Assembly (NCBI GenBank): GCA_013360535.1
Contig: JABWBL010000123.1
Coordinates: 1-8,316 of the forward strand
Length of the DNA stretch: 8,316 nucleotides
Source of the DNA: Planctomycetaceae bacterium
GTDB lineage: Bacteria > Planctomycetota > UBA1135 > GCA-002686595
Reading direction: 5' to 3'
The notes beneath the pieces are model-generated. The model was not told the DNA's origin. It saw only the letters and a program-made list of their open reading frames with translations, and did not search any database. Below are positions 6,492 through 8,316 of the stretch, piece after piece; position 1 is the first letter of the stretch, and every line of letters starts with the position of its first letter. The position numbers and the translations under genes were made by a program.

Positions 6492-8316
6492 TCAGTCGCG
6501 CAGCGGCGGCGGCGGCGTGAGGCCGGTGACGGTGCCCTTCTCGATGCCTTCGCGCAGCGAGGCGAGCGCGCGCGCGGCCATCGCGGACTTCAGGTAGAAG
6601 TACTCGACGATCTCGCGGTGCTTGGGCTCGTTGAGGTCGAGCGGCTTGGTGTAGGGCGTCTTGCCGGTGATGCGCGCGATGTAGTAGCCCTTGGGGCCGC
6701 GGTACGGGCCGTCGATCGAGCCCATCTTCTGGTCGAAGAAGATCGTGTCGGTGACGGTGGGCCCGAACAGGAACGCGCGGTAGTCGTTGTCGCCGATGTA
6801 GCTCTGCAGCTGGTTGCGCGTCTGCGGCTGGTCGCCGAACGTGCCCTTGAAGTAGAAGTTCTGCATCGGCTTGTTGCCGGTGTCCGGCATCGGCGGGTCC
6901 CAGAACTCGCTGTAGAGCTCGAGCGTCGGCTTCCACTCGGCGCCCTTGTCGAGGTCGGACTTGATCGCGAGCGCCCGCTCGCGCGCGTCGGCGAAACCTT
7001 CCGGCTTCCAGCGCACGTTCACGAAGTCGTAGGCCGAGACGAGGATCACGTTGACCGAGAGCTTCGAGGCGCCCGCGATCTGGTTGATCATCGGGAGCAG
7101 CGGCTGCAGCAGGTCGTCGTTCTTGAGCTCTTCCGCGATCAGGCGCTTGTAGCCCTCCTGCACGCGCATGTACTGGCCGAAGGCCCACAGCGACGGGAAG
7201 CCGAGCACCTGGCTCGACAACATCTCGTGCTGGTTGAGGTACTGCGTGTAGCTCGGCTTGCCCAAGCGCGCGGTCGTCGGCCACCACTCGCGGAACTCGG
7301 CCTGCGTGATCAGCTTGCCCTTCTGCCCCAGCTCGTGCTCGATCAGCGCGAGGTGCGCGAGGAAGCGCTTGGCCTCGTCGACCTGGTCGGGCGTCACCGT
7401 CGGCGCGATGCGGTTCCAGATCGTGTCCATCAGGATCGGCTGGCCTTCGACGAGTGCGAAGACCTTGTTGGCGCGCTCGAGAGCGCTCGCCGCATCCTTG
7501 GGGCTGTCGGCCGAAGCCGGCGGCAGGTTGGCCGCGATCGCGTCGGGATCGAGGTGCACGATCGCCCAGTCGTTGAGCGTCTGCAGGATCGTGCCGCGCA
7601 CGGCCTCGACGGCGATCGGGTCGTCGGCGGGAATGTCGCCGCGGCCGACGGCCTTGAGCGCCGCCAGCGCGGCCTGGCTCTCGGGCCGGTACATCACCTC
7701 GACCAGCGTGATGGTGTCCTTGGGGTCGAGCTGCTCGACCGCCGCGACCACGGCGCCATGGCCGTTCTCCGAGAGGAACGTCTTCTCGGTCTCGAACAGG
7801 CGCTTGCAGCGGGCCGAGTAGCTGACCTTCTCGTCGTCGAGCCACTGCTCGCCGAGCTGCTCGGTGATGATCGCCTTGGTGATCTCGGGCCACTCGACGG
7901 GGTTCTCGGGCCGGAACACCTTGTCGAAGCGCATCGTGTGGCGCAGCCGCAACTTGAAGAGCTCGAGCGAGCCCTCGGCGCGGCCGACCTCGAGCGCGAA
8001 GTCGAGCGTCGGGTAGCGCAGGAAGAAGTCGTCCTTCTCGCGCTTGAGCCGCGCCTCGAGCTCGGTGTCGCTGACCTCGAACTTCGCGAGGTCCTCCTCG
8101 CTCGCCCCGTCCTTGCGGCGGCGCTCGAGCTCGCCGTCGACCATGATCGCGAACTTGAACGTGTCGAAGTCGCGGCCGCCGACCGAGGCGCACAGGAAGC
8201 GCTTGAGCTCGTCGTCGGTGATGCGTCGGCCGTGGACGACCACCGGCTCGCCGAAGATCGAGGCCTGGGACGCGGCGGTGGCCTGGACCGCGGGGGCCGA
8301 GGCCGGAGCCGAGGCC
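6492..8316 (-). CDS. SurA/parvulin-like foldase-type protein, N-terminus beyond the window
   Basis: The frame stays open to the right edge, so the true start and any signal peptide lie outside; 607 residues are visible. An Ala/Pro/Ser-rich linker precedes residue 1 here, the GTG codon at 8243, which is probably internal because the conserved GEPVVVHG stretch spans it. Residues 1-110 resemble the SurA N-terminal domain: HGRRITDDELKR, a helix, VSDTELEARL, then LFKLRLRHTMRFDKV. A second similar module lies at about 264-372 (VEGQPILMD, RFLAHLALIEHELGQKGK, LITQAEF). Residues 395-527 look like a diverged parvulin domain (SVNVILV, RERALAIKSDLDKGAEW, GYYIARITGK), but the usual HIL histidine is absent, so isomerase activity is doubtful. 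A periplasmic chaperone role for envelope proteins is inferred from the fold; an unrelated helical protein remains possible. Codon bias is extreme: 39 of the first 40 codons from 8243 end in G or C. Confidence 0.75.
   Translation of the reverse strand, partial: ASAPASAPAVQATAASQASIFGEPVVVHGRRITDDELKRFLCASVGGRDFDTFKFAIMVDGELERRRKDGASEEDLAKFEVSDTELEARLKREKDDFFLRYPTLDFALEVGRAEGSLELFKLRLRHTMRFDKVFRPENPVEWPEITKAIITEQLGEQWLDDEKVSYSARCKRLFETEKTFLSENGHGAVVAAVEQLDPKDTITLVEVMYRPESQAALAALKAVGRGDIPADDPIAVEAVRGTILQTLNDWAIVHLDPDAIAANLPPASADSPKDAASALERANKVFALVEGQPILMDTIWNRIAPTVTPDQVDEAKRFLAHLALIEHELGQKGKLITQAEFREWWPTTARLGKPSYTQYLNQHEMLSSQVLGFPSLWAFGQYMRVQEGYKRLIAEELKNDDLLQPLLPMINQIAGASKLSVNVILVSAYDFVNVRWKPEGFADARERALAIKSDLDKGAEWKPTLELYSEFWDPPMPDTGNKPMQNFYFKGTFGDQPQTRNQLQSYIGDNDYRAFLFGPTVTDTIFFDQKMGSIDGPYRGPKGYYIARITGKTPYTKPLDLNEPKHREIVEYFYLKSAMAARALASLREGIEKGTVTGLTPPPPLRD

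Noticed and set aside
6235..8193. A 652-codon frame on the same strand as the SurA-like gene but in another phase
   Set aside because: It is an Ala/Arg/Pro-rich out-of-frame translation; the chosen frame has balanced composition and SurA-like motifs.

Overview
The window is very GC-rich, and its coding sequences end almost every codon in G or C. It most resembles a chromosomal segment of a Planctomycetota-like bacterium. The clues are a secreted protein built of FDDGSG-type repeats, a membrane-anchored chain of carboxypeptidase-regulatory-like beta-sandwiches, a large SurA/parvulin-like protein, and mostly absent Shine-Dalgarno sequences. This lineage call is an inference from protein style; there is no rRNA or marker gene here. 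I see no tRNA, rRNA, CRISPR array, insertion sequence or phage gene.

Five protein genes fill the window on strictly alternating strands. (1) Minus strand, running off the left edge: N-terminal part of a secreted FDDGSG-repeat protein. (2) Plus strand, 663-3434: a complete 923-residue molybdopterin (bis-MGD) oxidoreductase with an N-terminal [4Fe-4S] motif and a cysteine in the molybdenum-ligand position. (3) Minus strand, 3413-4300: a probable exported lipoprotein of the endonuclease/exonuclease/phosphatase superfamily, overlapping gene 2 tail-to-tail by 22 bases. (4) Plus strand, 4477-6387: a membrane-anchored multi-domain beta-sandwich protein of unknown function, starting at GTG. (5) Minus strand, 6492 to the right edge: a large SurA/parvulin-like protein whose N-terminus lies outside the window.

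Because neighbours alternate in strand, no two genes can share an operon, and the sequence gives no direct evidence that they work together. Three products (1, 3, 4) carry export or membrane signals and product 5 looks like an envelope foldase, so the local theme is the cell envelope. The oxidoreductase is the exception: it has no visible Tat signal and no electron-transfer partner gene beside it.

Genes 2 and 5 have a more extreme G/C third-position bias than the other three, which may mean higher expression. A strong hairpin separates the convergent ends of genes 4 and 5. I did not find a convincing undescribed multi-gene system. The most notable points are the orphan oxidoreductase with a distinctive C-terminal tail and the duplicated SurA-N-like module with a degenerate-looking parvulin region.
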